A stretch of DNA of 64,000 bases from Polytrichum commune (taxonomy: Eukaryota > Streptophyta > Polytrichopsida > Polytrichales > Polytrichaceae): contig OX485806.1 in the NCBI GenBank assembly GCA_950295325.1, positions 3,532,001 through 3,596,000 on the forward strand. Direction: 5' to 3'. The number at the start of each line of letters is the position of its first letter. Position 1 is the stretch's first letter. The notes beneath the pieces were generated by a model. The model did no database searches, was not told the DNA's origin, and saw only the letters and a program-made list of their open reading frames with translations. Below, piece by piece: positions 37,019-48,000 of this stretch. The translations under genes and the position numbers were made by a program.

Positions 37019-39493
37019 CGAGCACCCTTGCTCCCACGATTCATGGAGAATAACAACTGGAGCTGAAACACAGAATATGCACCTTTCCCCCAATCTTCAG
37101 TCGGCGAGATTTGCAAGAACTGTGTCACAGATCGGAGATTGTTATGAGTAACACTGTTTTACTTGCTTACGCCAGTCTTGACTCTTAACCCTCGAATGCT
37201 TAGAGGAGTACATAAATGTATCATGAAGTGTATGTTAAAGGTTTGTTTTGATCTTGCTTTCCAAGTGGAAGGTGTAGAATTTGAATTTTGGGTCCGACAT
37301 CTGTACAGATGGAACCAAAACTACAATAACAATTTGATGAATGATAATTTTAGGCTTATTTAGATCTTGAAATTTCCAATCTTTTCATTTTGATTCATTT
37401 CCACGTGGAATCTTGTAGTATTGGATGAAAGTGCACGGTCTATAACAATATTGAAAGAAAATCAAGCGAATCTGATCTAAGATATTAAAAGCCTTCAAAA
37501 CTTTCTTGCGTAGTAAGTTTTCCAATGTTCAAAAGACTTTTGTTTGACATAAACCACTTTCTTTTCTCTTGAAAATATGGCATATGCTTCATAGGATATA
37601 TACCATTCGAAAGCAGATTTCTTGTGAACTCAATAATCCACGAAGCTTCCATCAAAATCATCCATCAACCACAACATAGCTTTCGTAGACAATTAAGGAT
37701 TAGTAATCAAGTTACCGACCTTGGTACTGACAAGAAAAAAAAACATCAAAAGTTATACCAACATGAATTTGAGCCCGTTGATCATGTCTTGTTCAAGAGC
37801 CTCCTTGGTACAAAGATGGGTAATCTAACAATCTTTAATCCATCAGAAATAGAAGGCACCAACTCTTAAAGCTTTTCTGACATGTCACGTGTGTGGTTTG
37901 TAAAGGTATGTGGGTGTTATTTGGTTTGTCTTTCATGTTCTCCAACTTCTACCAATTACATTTACACAACAAAACTCGTGTCGCATTAGCAAATCTACGA
38001 TGAAACATATGCATGCAAAAAAACAGATTGAAAATCATACCTTGATTTACTTATGGTTATCAGAAGTCCATGTATGTTGATATTTCAACTGGATAACACA
38101 TGCCCTCCTAATTGTGTTCAACATTGAGTGTAGAGAAATTATTTATATTTGAAGACATAGTCCAATCTCTTTTAAGTATGTGTCTTTATGATGTTTGGTC
38201 TTTGATCCTCATGGAACCACATACCAATCAAATATAGGGGTCCCATTAAGAAAATGAGCCCTTAAGACCCATCTACCTTGTGGGGTGTTTGTACTTACCA
38301 AAGATAAATGTTCAATTGGTGGTTGCGTGCCACTAAAGCTTCAAGCCTAAAAAGAAGAAGCACACAACTCTCTTGTATGAGAGATCAATGTAGGGGAAGC
38401 CACACAAGGTGGTCAATTTCCACTTAAGAGGACTAACACCATCGTTCTCAAAACCTAGGAACTAATAGTAAAGTTTCTTTTTCATTGAAATGGTAGCTGG
38501 GAACATGGGTTTGCTTCCCCATCAAACTGCCAACTCTTGAAAAATGGTGGGGGGGGGAACATGGCCCACCATTTTGGGAGCCAACTGTTGAAAATAATGT
38601 GGGTTGACAAATTATTAGTAGTTATATAGTAACTATTTTGAAAATCTATTATCACACCCTTATCATAGTAATAAAATACAAGATTCCATATGTTTTAATT
38701 ATGGTTGATGTACAAATGAATAAACAAATTTGTCAATTCTTTCAAAATTTATGTTTGATCCAAGGTAATTTATATGGGTAAGAGGCAACCTATTTGTGAA
38801 GGCAACCTAATTGCACATATCAGTGTAGGCTGAAGCACAACAAATAATGAAATAGATTTGATTTAATAGTTTTTAATTTGGACAAATCATATATTAATTC
38901 ATTAATTCATTAATTTTCTCATGATCATTAAAGCATACATGAATTGAATCATATGAAAAATGATCACCAACAAACAATTAACTAGATCACAACACAATTT
39001 GGAAGCTTTCGTGATCCCTTATAAAAAATCAACATATATCATCACTTTGACCTCTTGTCAAGTAGCTTTTTGCATATGAATTGGTGGACACTAAACACCC
39101 CCCCCCCCTTCCTTACGAAGTTTTAGGGTCGGGGCCCACGACCCGCATCCCCTCAGGTAGCCCCAACGAAATTTCTAATTTTTTTGAACTTGACTGAAAT
39201 CGACCAAAAAATGTTGTTTGCTCTGCCTAGCTTAAAATTTACAAAAGCAAAAGCAAAAAAAAAACAAAAAAAAACAAACAAACAAACAAACAAAAACAAA
39301 AACAAAAACTTGCATTCTTGAAGGCCGCGTGTCCACAAAAACCATATTGGGTGCACCTTACCTTCAAAGTTCAAAATCCAATATATATGTTTGTTGTCAT
39401 TTAGTAAATAAGCAACTGAATGGAAATTCATTTCCAAAGTGAAACTGTCAATAAATCATGTAATTAACTTGGAAGTTAAGAATATTAAACCAA
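37019..39493. other. 3' flank of the coiled-coil gene and gene-free DNA
   Basis: No supported gene. It contains mononucleotide G, C and A runs (38555, 39095, 39255-39300) and scattered pieces of dispersed repeats, such as 'AGTCCAATCTCTTTTAA' near 38160, also seen near 20125. Confidence 0.4.
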
Positions 39494-39826
39494 CACTAGT
39501 AGAAAACTATGCGAAAAAGAACCATAATCGTTTTCCCATTGCAGTTCTTTTGACCATCCTGATCTGTAATCGCTAAACGACTAAAAATTTTTCTTTTTTT
39601 GTTTTGCAACTGCAATTTTAAAAATTTTGGGGCGTGTAGAATATTGTTGGAAAGGTATTTTCAAGACCTTTCCAACAGTACACTACAAGCCCAAAAATTC
39701 CAAACATTTCAATTAGTAGACCAAAAAACAATTATGCAGTCGTTTAGCGACTACAGAGCACAGTGGTCAAAAGAACCGCAATGAAAAAATGACTGCGTTT
39801 CTTTTTCGCATACTCTTGTACTAGTG
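39494..39826. mobile_element. CACTA-type (EnSpm-like) MITE, 333 bp
   Basis: It starts 'CACTAGTAGAAAACTATGCG' and ends 'CGCATACTCTTGTACTAGTG'; the starting motif is the classical EnSpm/CACTA terminus. Inverted similarity extends inward ('AAAAAGAAC' and 'GTTCTTTT', 'ATCGCTAAACGACT' and 'AGTCGTTTAGCGACT'). A 3-bp duplication CAA flanks it (39491-39493 and 39827-39829). No transposase is encoded, so it is non-autonomous. Confidence 0.9.
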
Positions 39827-40813
39827 CAACCACGTGCAGCCCAGGCTCTAATGTCCACATCCAACCCATCCATCAAGGCTTGATACTTGTCCTCAGTTTC
39901 ACTGATGAACTTGGCCAACATGGTGACTGCCTTCCGCGGCCCATACATGTGCCAAAACAATCAAAGCACATTAAAACAATTCTTCCTCACATCTTCCTCA
40001 TATGAATATGAAGAGTGTTTCTTACTTGTGACGTTCGACTTTTCTGAGTGTCAAGTGGGCGATCATTTGAAAGTATTCCCTAGATAGTACATGCAAATTT
40101 CCATTGATTCTTGTCTCTCCCTATGTGCAGGATATATATGAAGTGCATTGGTATGCAGTATTCAAAGGCAATTGGCAATATCTGTAATCAAGGTTTTTCA
40201 CCAGTTTGTCGAACTAGACATATTACCTTCGTCCCAGATGAAGAGATGGAGGAGGAGATGGCTTTGGACGATTGGTTTCTTCACCAGAATTCCAAAGCTT
40301 GAAAAATAGGAGTAGCTTTGGACGAGGGAGAACCAAGTGAACATAGTGAGTATAGGGTTTTTCCATGGTGAAAGTGTTTTGGAATTTATTACAAGAATAA
40401 AACTGAATAAAACATGAACAGAAAGAGGACTAAGAATCAAATCCAATGATAAGACAGAATGAAGCGAACTAATGAGTAGATTTGATGCTGAGGATGACGG
40501 GTTGAGAGAGGCTGCCACATGTCGAAGCAGACAGTTGGGTTGCTGAGTGCAGTGACACTCCCACTTCGTAATGGAACTCCCAGATCACAAGAAAAGAAAA
40601 GAAAGGTTGTTTGTGAGAGGGTTGCATAAAAGAAAAATAAACAACTCTCCTGAATCCATATCTTTGGTGAGTGTGCATCCTTGACTGTTCGAAAAGAGAT
40701 CAGTGAGGCGCTTGAGAATGCAGGAGGCTGGCGAGGAGAGATGGTGAGGAAGTGTCGATGAGAACTGGCAATGACAAATGTCGAGCGATGGGAAAATGAG
40801 CGAGCACCATGGA

Positions 40814-41778
40814 TCAATTGCGGTGAGACACAAGCATGTCAGCATTGCCAGCACAGAGATAAGTAACATGCCCCTTTGTAATTCTCTTGGCAATAATCGC
40901 ATCGACTTGCTGGTTGGAAGGAATGTGCATAAGATTGCGGAAGTGTCGAAACTTGTCCTTAGGCAATGGTTTGGTCATCGCATCAGCAATCTGGTTTAGT
41001 GTAGACACATAGTCAATATCGATTTCCTGTAGTTGGTACTTCTCGCGAATAGTGTGATATTGGGTGTTGATATGTTTGGTCCGCTTATGGAACTCAGGAT
41101 TTTTGACTAAACGGATTGCGGTTTGGTTATCCCCAAGAATAAGAGTAGGCGACTTCTGTGGTAAATCAGCATGAAAAAATGATCTTCGTAACCATATAGC
41201 TTCTTTAGTGGCAGTGCATGCTGCAATATATTCGGTTTCTGTAGTTAGAAGGAGCAGTACACTTCCGGCCTTGGCTATTCCAGGCTAGGAAACCTACCCC
41301 AAGATGAAACACATAACCTGTGCGGGACCAGCAAACTTGTGCCTATGCCACCGCCAAAATCTACATCACAAAACCCTCGAACTGTGTCTGAAAGGAAATT
41401 TGTGGAATAAACAATACCAAAATTAGCAGTCTCTTTGAGGTATCGAAGAATTCGATTCACAGCAATCGAGTGTTGAACACGAAGGTTTTCGAAATACTTA
41501 GCCACTGTGTTGACAGAGTAGGTTATGTTGGGACGAGTAAGAGTAGATAGATACATAAGAGATCTGACAGCCTCGTTGTAAGGAACATGAATCGGAGTAG
41601 TACTCTCGGTATCATCAGGATGAATAGTTAGCTGGCCATTTGGGTCTGCTAGTGTAAAGACTGGATGGCAGTCTTGCATACCGACTCTGTTGAGAATGCG
41701 GTGAATATACCGCATTTGATGTAGTTGAGTAATGCTTGCTCTCTCACGCAGCACACACAGAATTTTGTAGAAGAGCAT
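40814..41778 (-). pseudogene. Ty1/copia retrotransposon pol fragment (RT end and RNase H), frameshifted
   Basis: The minus strand encodes the end of reverse transcriptase and RNase H of a copia element. Landmarks in order are 'SLMYLSTLTRPNITYSVNTV', 'NRILRYLKETANFGIVYST', 'TETEYIAACTATKEAIWLRR', 'KRTKHINTQYHTIREK' and 'QIADAMTKPLPKDKFRHFR'. A frameshift lies near 41250-41290, just before the TETEY motif, and further drift occurs near 41280-41370. No LTRs were identified. The fragment ends 54 bases before the frame of the Dof-like ORF and just upstream of that exon's acceptor, so it probably sits in that gene's intron or 5' flank. Confidence 0.9.
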
Positions 41779-41876
41779 TACAGATGAGCCATTTTACCTC
41801 ACGATTTGTCAGTTCTTGAGTTCCTCATAAGTTGATTCTTGACCTTCAACATTTTTCAGACGTCCCAACATCCATC

Positions 41877-43082
41877 ATGAAGAAAGAGTTGGCCGCCAAA
41901 ATGGGGAGGCCCAAGACAGCCGTGGAGCCTGCCATGTACGTGCGTGTCACCAAGACATGCCCGTTTTGCAGCTCCACCAATGCGGAGTATAAATTCCTGA
42001 ACAACAAAAGCATGCAGCAACCGAGATACAAATGTTTGGGATGCAGCAAATATTTCACTCACAATCCCGCCTCCCGAAGGAAGAAACATCCTCAAGGCTA
42101 TGCGAAAATTGCGGTTGCATTCGCAGAAGTACTCCCAAATATTGCAGATGTTTCATGTCCGAACCCAAGTTGTGAGAAAATCGGAGCTTCCAAGTTCTTG
42201 TACTTCAATAATAACAATGTCGGACAACCACGTTACAAATGTGGAGCCTGTAAAACATCCTTCACAAACAGAAGACAGCGAAGTCTCGACAAGAATCGTT
42301 CAGCACAAGCTGTCGATATTGCGGAAGAGCCAACCGAGCAGCAGATGTTGGACAAAATTGGTTCAGATTTGCTACCAAAAGCCGATTCTCCAAGTATCGT
42401 GGAATTGATGGAATCACGTGACGTTCCAGAAGCGGGAACTGAAAGCTTTTTGGACGAGATTAATTGGGATGAGCTCCAAGATATAGACCCCCCAAGTTTC
42501 CCGGAAATGATGCAATCCCGCGATGTTGTGGAACAGGCGAGTGAACAAACATTGAACAAAAATAATTTGGCAGAACAACCAGATATTGATTCCTCAAGTT
42601 TCATGGAAATGATGCAATCACTTGACGTTCCAGAAAAAGCAAGTGAACGAATATCAGACGAAAATAATCCAGTTGAGTATCTGCTAAATATCGATTCTCC
42701 AAGTTCCATGGATAAGTGGGAATCACTCAACGCCCCGGAAGAGGCAAACGATCAAACACCCGAGGAAATCAAATGGGTTGAGGTGTCAGATATGGATTGC
42801 TCAAGTTTCATGGGAATGGTGCAATTATCTGACGTTCCGAAAGAAGCAAGTGAGCAAATATTGGACGAAACTAATCCAGCTGAACTGCAAGATATCGATT
42901 ACTCAAGCTTCATGGAAATTACGAAATTACTTGACGTTCCGGAAAAAGCAAGTGAACAAATACTAGACGAAAATAATCCGGTTGAACTACTAAATATCGA
43001 TTCCCCAGATTTCATGGCAATGTTGCAATTACATGCCAATCCAATAGAATGGGGGATCCAATGGATTTCCAATGAAGAATAA
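41877..43082 (+). CDS. Tandem Dof-like zinc-finger protein with seven acidic ~34-residue repeats
   Basis: The frame is open from 41832. A strong acceptor ('CAACATTTTTCAG' ending at 41859) suggests this is an internal or last exon and that the Met at 41877 is a better start (401 residues). Two zinc fingers follow. Finger 1 is C-x2-C-x21-C-x2-C, the Dof spacing. Finger 2 is C-x4-C-x22-C-x2-C with 'KFLYFNNNNVGQPRYKCGAC', very close to the Dof core. Both end in F-T where Dof proteins have Y-W-T. From about 42378 the tail is seven degenerate repeats of the type I-D-x-S-S-F-M-E-M-M-Q-S-x-D-V-P-E, strongly acidic with spaced hydrophobics. Probable nuclear DNA-binding regulator. Alternative origin: a transposase-derived zinc ribbon, since IS1 InsA-like and WRKY-GCM1 fingers resemble it. 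No stop or frameshift is seen. Confidence 0.75.
   Translation: MKKELAAKMGRPKTAVEPAMYVRVTKTCPFCSSTNAEYKFLNNKSMQQPRYKCLGCSKYFTHNPASRRKKHPQGYAKIAVAFAEVLPNIADVSCPNPSCEKIGASKFLYFNNNNVGQPRYKCGACKTSFTNRRQRSLDKNRSAQAVDIAEEPTEQQMLDKIGSDLLPKADSPSIVELMESRDVPEAGTESFLDEINWDELQDIDPPSFPEMMQSRDVVEQASEQTLNKNNLAEQPDIDSSSFMEMMQSLDVPEKASERISDENNPVEYLLNIDSPSSMDKWESLNAPEEANDQTPEEIKWVEVSDMDCSSFMGMVQLSDVPKEASEQILDETNPAELQDIDYSSFMEITKLLDVPEKASEQILDENNPVELLNIDSPDFMAMLQLHANPIEWGIQWISNEE
42378..43079 (+). repeat. Seven in-frame ~34-codon repeats in the Dof-like protein
   Basis: The period is about 102-105 nt. Repeats 3, 5 and 6 are closest ('DVPEKASEQILDENNP' type); repeat 4 is the most diverged and repeat 7 is cut short by the C-terminus. 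Length varies only by whole codons. Confidence 0.9.
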
Positions 43083-45085
43083 GCTTAAGATATTAGAAAC
43101 AAACATCAGTTTGAGGCCAAGCAAATCAATATGAATTGATAACTACATATCTTTAGTTGTCATTTGAAAGCTCAAGCATCATCTTAAGATGCCTAGAACT
43201 TAAGCAAACAGTTGTATGAGCAAAAGTTCATACAAGCTTGTAAATTTTGTATACATATATCAAGCATTATTGGATCACATTGGATCCCACTCTACTTTCG
43301 ATTAAATGCTACCAACGTCACTTGGGTCTTGAACATCAAGCTCTTCAATCTCTAGTTCAAGCAGGTTGTGTTATCTTGATTGTAATTGACATGCATGTGC
43401 TCAACTTGAAACAATTGATTGTTTCTAAATTATTTAGATGGTTTTGTACAAGTCTTGTACATGCACAGGATCACATTGTAGGCATGAGATCGTCAAGGAT
43501 TTGTGTTCATATTGCCAGCATAATATTATGAAATTGCATATGAATAGTAAGAAATGTTTTATTTGTCATTAATTCATTTTTTATACATGTCCATCAGAGC
43601 TTCACAACAATCACTTGGTAGAAAGGTATCTCCAGCAGATCTATTGTGGGCATTTCCAAGTCCACATCATACAATTTTGGCTGTTAGAATGGTGGGATTG
43701 GAATTTGGTTTTGATAGGGTTAGCAAGTTATTGCAAAGTAGGAAGATCGACATTTGCAGTTTCAACATCGCAAGTGCAGATGTGAAAATTATATGATGCC
43801 AATTTCAAAATAATTGTGTTTGTTTATAACAATCAAGCACCAACAATCACATAGGCCCAGCCTCCAAATTGTGTTAACTATTGAATCTGAAACATGTGAT
43901 ATCTGTGTATTTTCATCATATTATAGTCCAGTATTATCAAAAGACGTGTCATTCCGGTGTCCGTTCTTAACCACAAGTTTTGCCGTATGCCACTCAATTA
44001 GTGTAGGTGTTTGCAAAAAGAAGAATGACCGTATAAGGTTCACAAATAGTTTCATGTTGGATGCCCATTATATGGAAGTCCTATTTTTGAATTGCAATAA
44101 TTAGCTGCCATAACTCTCCTCGTAAGTACTTAGGGTGGTCCTTGAGTCATCCACTTGAGTCATCAGCCCACAAAATTCTCTTGTAGAATTAGGTATTGCT
44201 TATTGCCACTTTTTGAGACACAGAAAGTAAATTGCAATGCAAGTTCTGTTGGATCGGCTCAAGGAGATACACAACCTGAAGTAAGCTTAGTCAGTGCTCT
44301 TGAACTTAGGTACAAAGTTATGAAAAGGGTACATAGTACTAAAACTGCTTGGGTTCAAAATTTTACTCTCGACCAATATGAATGCTTGATTTGGAGTTTC
44401 TTTAGTCTTAGACCCGAGTGCAAACTCACACTGATGTTTGCCACAAAATCAAGTGCACAAGAAGATAGTGAAGTCGCAGATACACAACTACATTCAGGAG
44501 GGTAATCATAATTTCACAGTGCTATCACAAGTCAATGACTTGAAGGGCTTATCTGGAGACATATACAGATATTAACTATTTGAGACCTTCATGAACGTGT
44601 TTGAAATCAGTAACTCTGCATGAGCATTATTGCTTTATTCATTCCTCTAGAAGTATGGTAATGATTCGTAGTGCTAGCAGAATTTCCACACGCATGCTAT
44701 TGTCCTCTGAAAATTGATTCAAACACCAGAAGAGAGAGCAAGAGCCCATTGGATGCACATTAAGAGACCCAACATGTGGAAACTCGAGGCAAGTCCATAA
44801 GAGGGGGTTTCGGCCCCACAGGATATAGCCAGCTACTAAATATTGATCCAGAGAGATTTAACAAGCAAAACTGTTCAGCACACTCCTGGATTTGGCTACT
44901 GAAAGCCACTTTGGAGAGAAATGTCAAAACTGTTCAATGACTCGCATTTAAGATGCATACTCCAAATACCAGATCAGGCAGTTTTTGTGATGCAGACTTC
45001 TGCAGGAACGATTTCGCCGCATGAGAAGTGAGGTGAACCTAGTAATAACATCATTTGCTCTCATGTAATCCCAAAGCTTCATCAA
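43083..45085. other. Intergenic stretch between convergent genes
   Basis: The 3' UTRs of the Dof-like gene (+) and the HD2 gene (-) must lie here. Short open frames (43247-44505) show no domain I know. No RNA gene was seen. Confidence 0.4.
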
Positions 45086-48000
45086 CTAGGTTTTCACCTT
45101 ATGCTTGGCAGCACTATGTTGAGTAAGTGCTATTTCTGTGGCAAAGTTTCTGCAAGCCATATGTTTGTATTTCAGTACAACCACAGATGAATTATCTACA
45201 AATAGAAATACAATGGACACTGCTCATTTTGCTAGCTCCAGATTCCAAGTAGCAAATCCAGACAGATCACCTGATTGCCGTTTAGGAGGACATATGAAAC
45301 AGATTATGAGCTGACCAATTCCCACATTGATGGACTACATTCATTGCAATTGCTTCCTTCCTTAAAAAGGATTTTTTTAACAATTTCTACAAGCCCTTCC
45401 TCGTCAATCTCTTTCAGAATATTAAGTGAATCTAATGAAGCCCTGGTAGAAAGTGGGTGCTCAGAAGTGAATGAATGAATGATGTCTTCAGGCCTTGTGG
45501 CTCAGATTAACGAGATATTTGTATTCATCATTGCACCCACTTCCCAATCATAATAAACATTTTGGCAAGATTTATTGACTCCAACTGTTTCATATATATT
45601 ATCCCCAAACAAGTTACGATTTAAAATGTAGAATAAGAGTAGAATTTAGCATCAGGGGTAATCACAACCAAACATCAGATATTTAACCTGAAACCTGTAA
45701 AAACATTCAAAGGTCCTGGAAAGCAGATAATATGTCAGAACTGATACTTACTTGTCACAGGCTGTGCATTTATGGTCACCTAGCTTCTTCCCAGATACTG
45801 GTGTGCCTTTAGGAGTCTGAGTCTGAACACAGCCATGAGTAGTAAACACTATTCAGACTTTTCACGATTATAATATAAAAACATGCAATATTGCTCATGT
45901 TCAATAACAAGACATGGTATCCAACTCCTGTCAGAAGATAGGAACTGACAAACAAGAACATTTAAAGCACCTTCTCCATAGTAGGAGTCTTTGGTTGACC
46001 CTTTTTGTCCTTTGGAGTTTTCTGTTCTTTCTCAGGTGTCTTGGCTACTGGGGCTACTGGGGCTACTGGGGCTACTGGGGCTACTGGGGTAGCTGGAGCA
46101 GCTTTTATCTTTTTGTCTCCATTGGATCCAAGTCCTGCACAAAAATCAATTACTATTGAACTAAGGATATAATTTCTAGAGGGATGAGCACACCTACAAG
46201 ACATTGTTTTGTAAGGATCAATAAAAATACACACTTGAGGCGAAGACAACATCTAATCATCTGATAAGCATCATTGAGCCCATTGGAAACTCTGATTGAA
46301 TAAGTGTCTTACATCAGAATCAGCATGTAGAGACTAGTAGCCATTCGAACTGTGAGAACTCTTAATTGAAGGAACAGCAAAGTGTAGGAATAGAAAGAAC
46401 TCACCTGGCTTGGCAGGTGTATCCATCCTAACTTTCTTCTCTGCAATTTTTGGAGTGGTTGATGCAGCTCGTTTCTTTCCTGACTGCAGAGGAACCAACA
46501 AATGTCCCAAGACCATGTTAACTTGCTGTTAACCAACTATAAAGCAGTGAAGCAATGACAGGGCAAGATGAAATTCAAGGCTAATTGAATTTGTAGGACA
46601 TGAGGTAGTTTCAATACAATCTGAATACCATACCTTAGGAGTGGGTGTCTCCACTTCAAATTGCATCTCATCCTCATCATCACTCTCATCTTCATCGTCA
46701 TCTTCTTCATCATCACTTATCTCTTCACTATCATCATCTTCCATATCCTGGAAGTCACAAAGGTGAAATTAGAAGAAATAACAAAACACTTTATCTCCTA
46801 CTGGAAATCTCAATTTGCACACAAATCTCCAGGAGCATAAGCAAGGAGTTAAGACTTCTTCAAAAAGAATTAACTCACTTCTCACTTGGAAATTTTTTTT
46901 GTGCTTGAACACTGCAGCTACTGAGACCATTCTTTTACATATAAAACCAACTCCTAGTATCTTCACTTTGTCATTCATATATTTTAACACAATTCTTCAG
47001 ATACAGATATTGCCATCATCCTTGCAAGTGAAAAGTTTCCTATCCAAATCTTGGTACATACCCCATCAAAGCTTTCATCATCTTCATCAGATTCTGAACC
47101 TACATCCTTAAAAAAAGGACTTGCTTCACCTGGTGTTGCCATCTTTGAACACACAAGCCATTGAGCAATCCAAATTAGAAATCATAAGCTTGCATCACTG
47201 GGATCATTAAACACTTTAAATGACACATGCCCACCACTGTGTCCTGTCGTATACTCAGAACACACTATTCAAGATTGTCAAAGTTTGCAAGATTAACAAA
47301 AGCTGGCCTATTAATGAATTCACACCAACATATTTACTCTTTGTGACACTGGGAAAAAATGGAGACACTATTTCACCTCATCATCACTCTCATCATCATC
47401 TTCGTCTTCATCTTCCTCATCGTCTTCATCCACTTCAGCCACAACAGGAGTTTTCACATGTTTCTCCAACTTCTTCTTAGCTTGAGCTGCAGCAATTTTT
47501 CCAGCCTCAACTGCTGCTTCTTGTGTGATAACAACATCAGTTTTTGCAGCCGATACAGCAATTTTCCCAACTACATATAAAAATTGCAAAATAGTTTTTG
47601 GTTAGAAACTTCTTGTACAATGTTAACAATCATTCATCACAAAGATGTGCATTTGCATGAGTTCCAGAGTTTTCAAACATACAATTGTTTTTGTGTAGAT
47701 ATGCTTCCAATACAACAACTTCAAAACCCTACCTGGAACATCCCCATTTGTCTTCAAGGCGACAGCTGATGGTGCAGGCTCTAATTCTTCGTCTTCTTCA
47801 CTCTCATCTTCATCTGCAACCAACAATGTTGCCATGTATCCCTGAGAATCAGTACCACTCAAGTCACATGAAAATGAAAATATTCCTTTCAAGGTAGGCT
47901 CTATCCCAAACATTTAATAACCCTATACTTGCTTGGGTACAAAAGTCCAGGTGAACAGCTCTGTTATATCAAGGACTTGGGCCTGAATTAGCAACTTGGA

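Noticed and set aside
43554-44505. Open frames between the Dof-like and HD2 genes as a further gene
   Set aside because: No domain, no coherent splice pattern and no conserved motif visible; probably untranslated sequence of the flanking genes.
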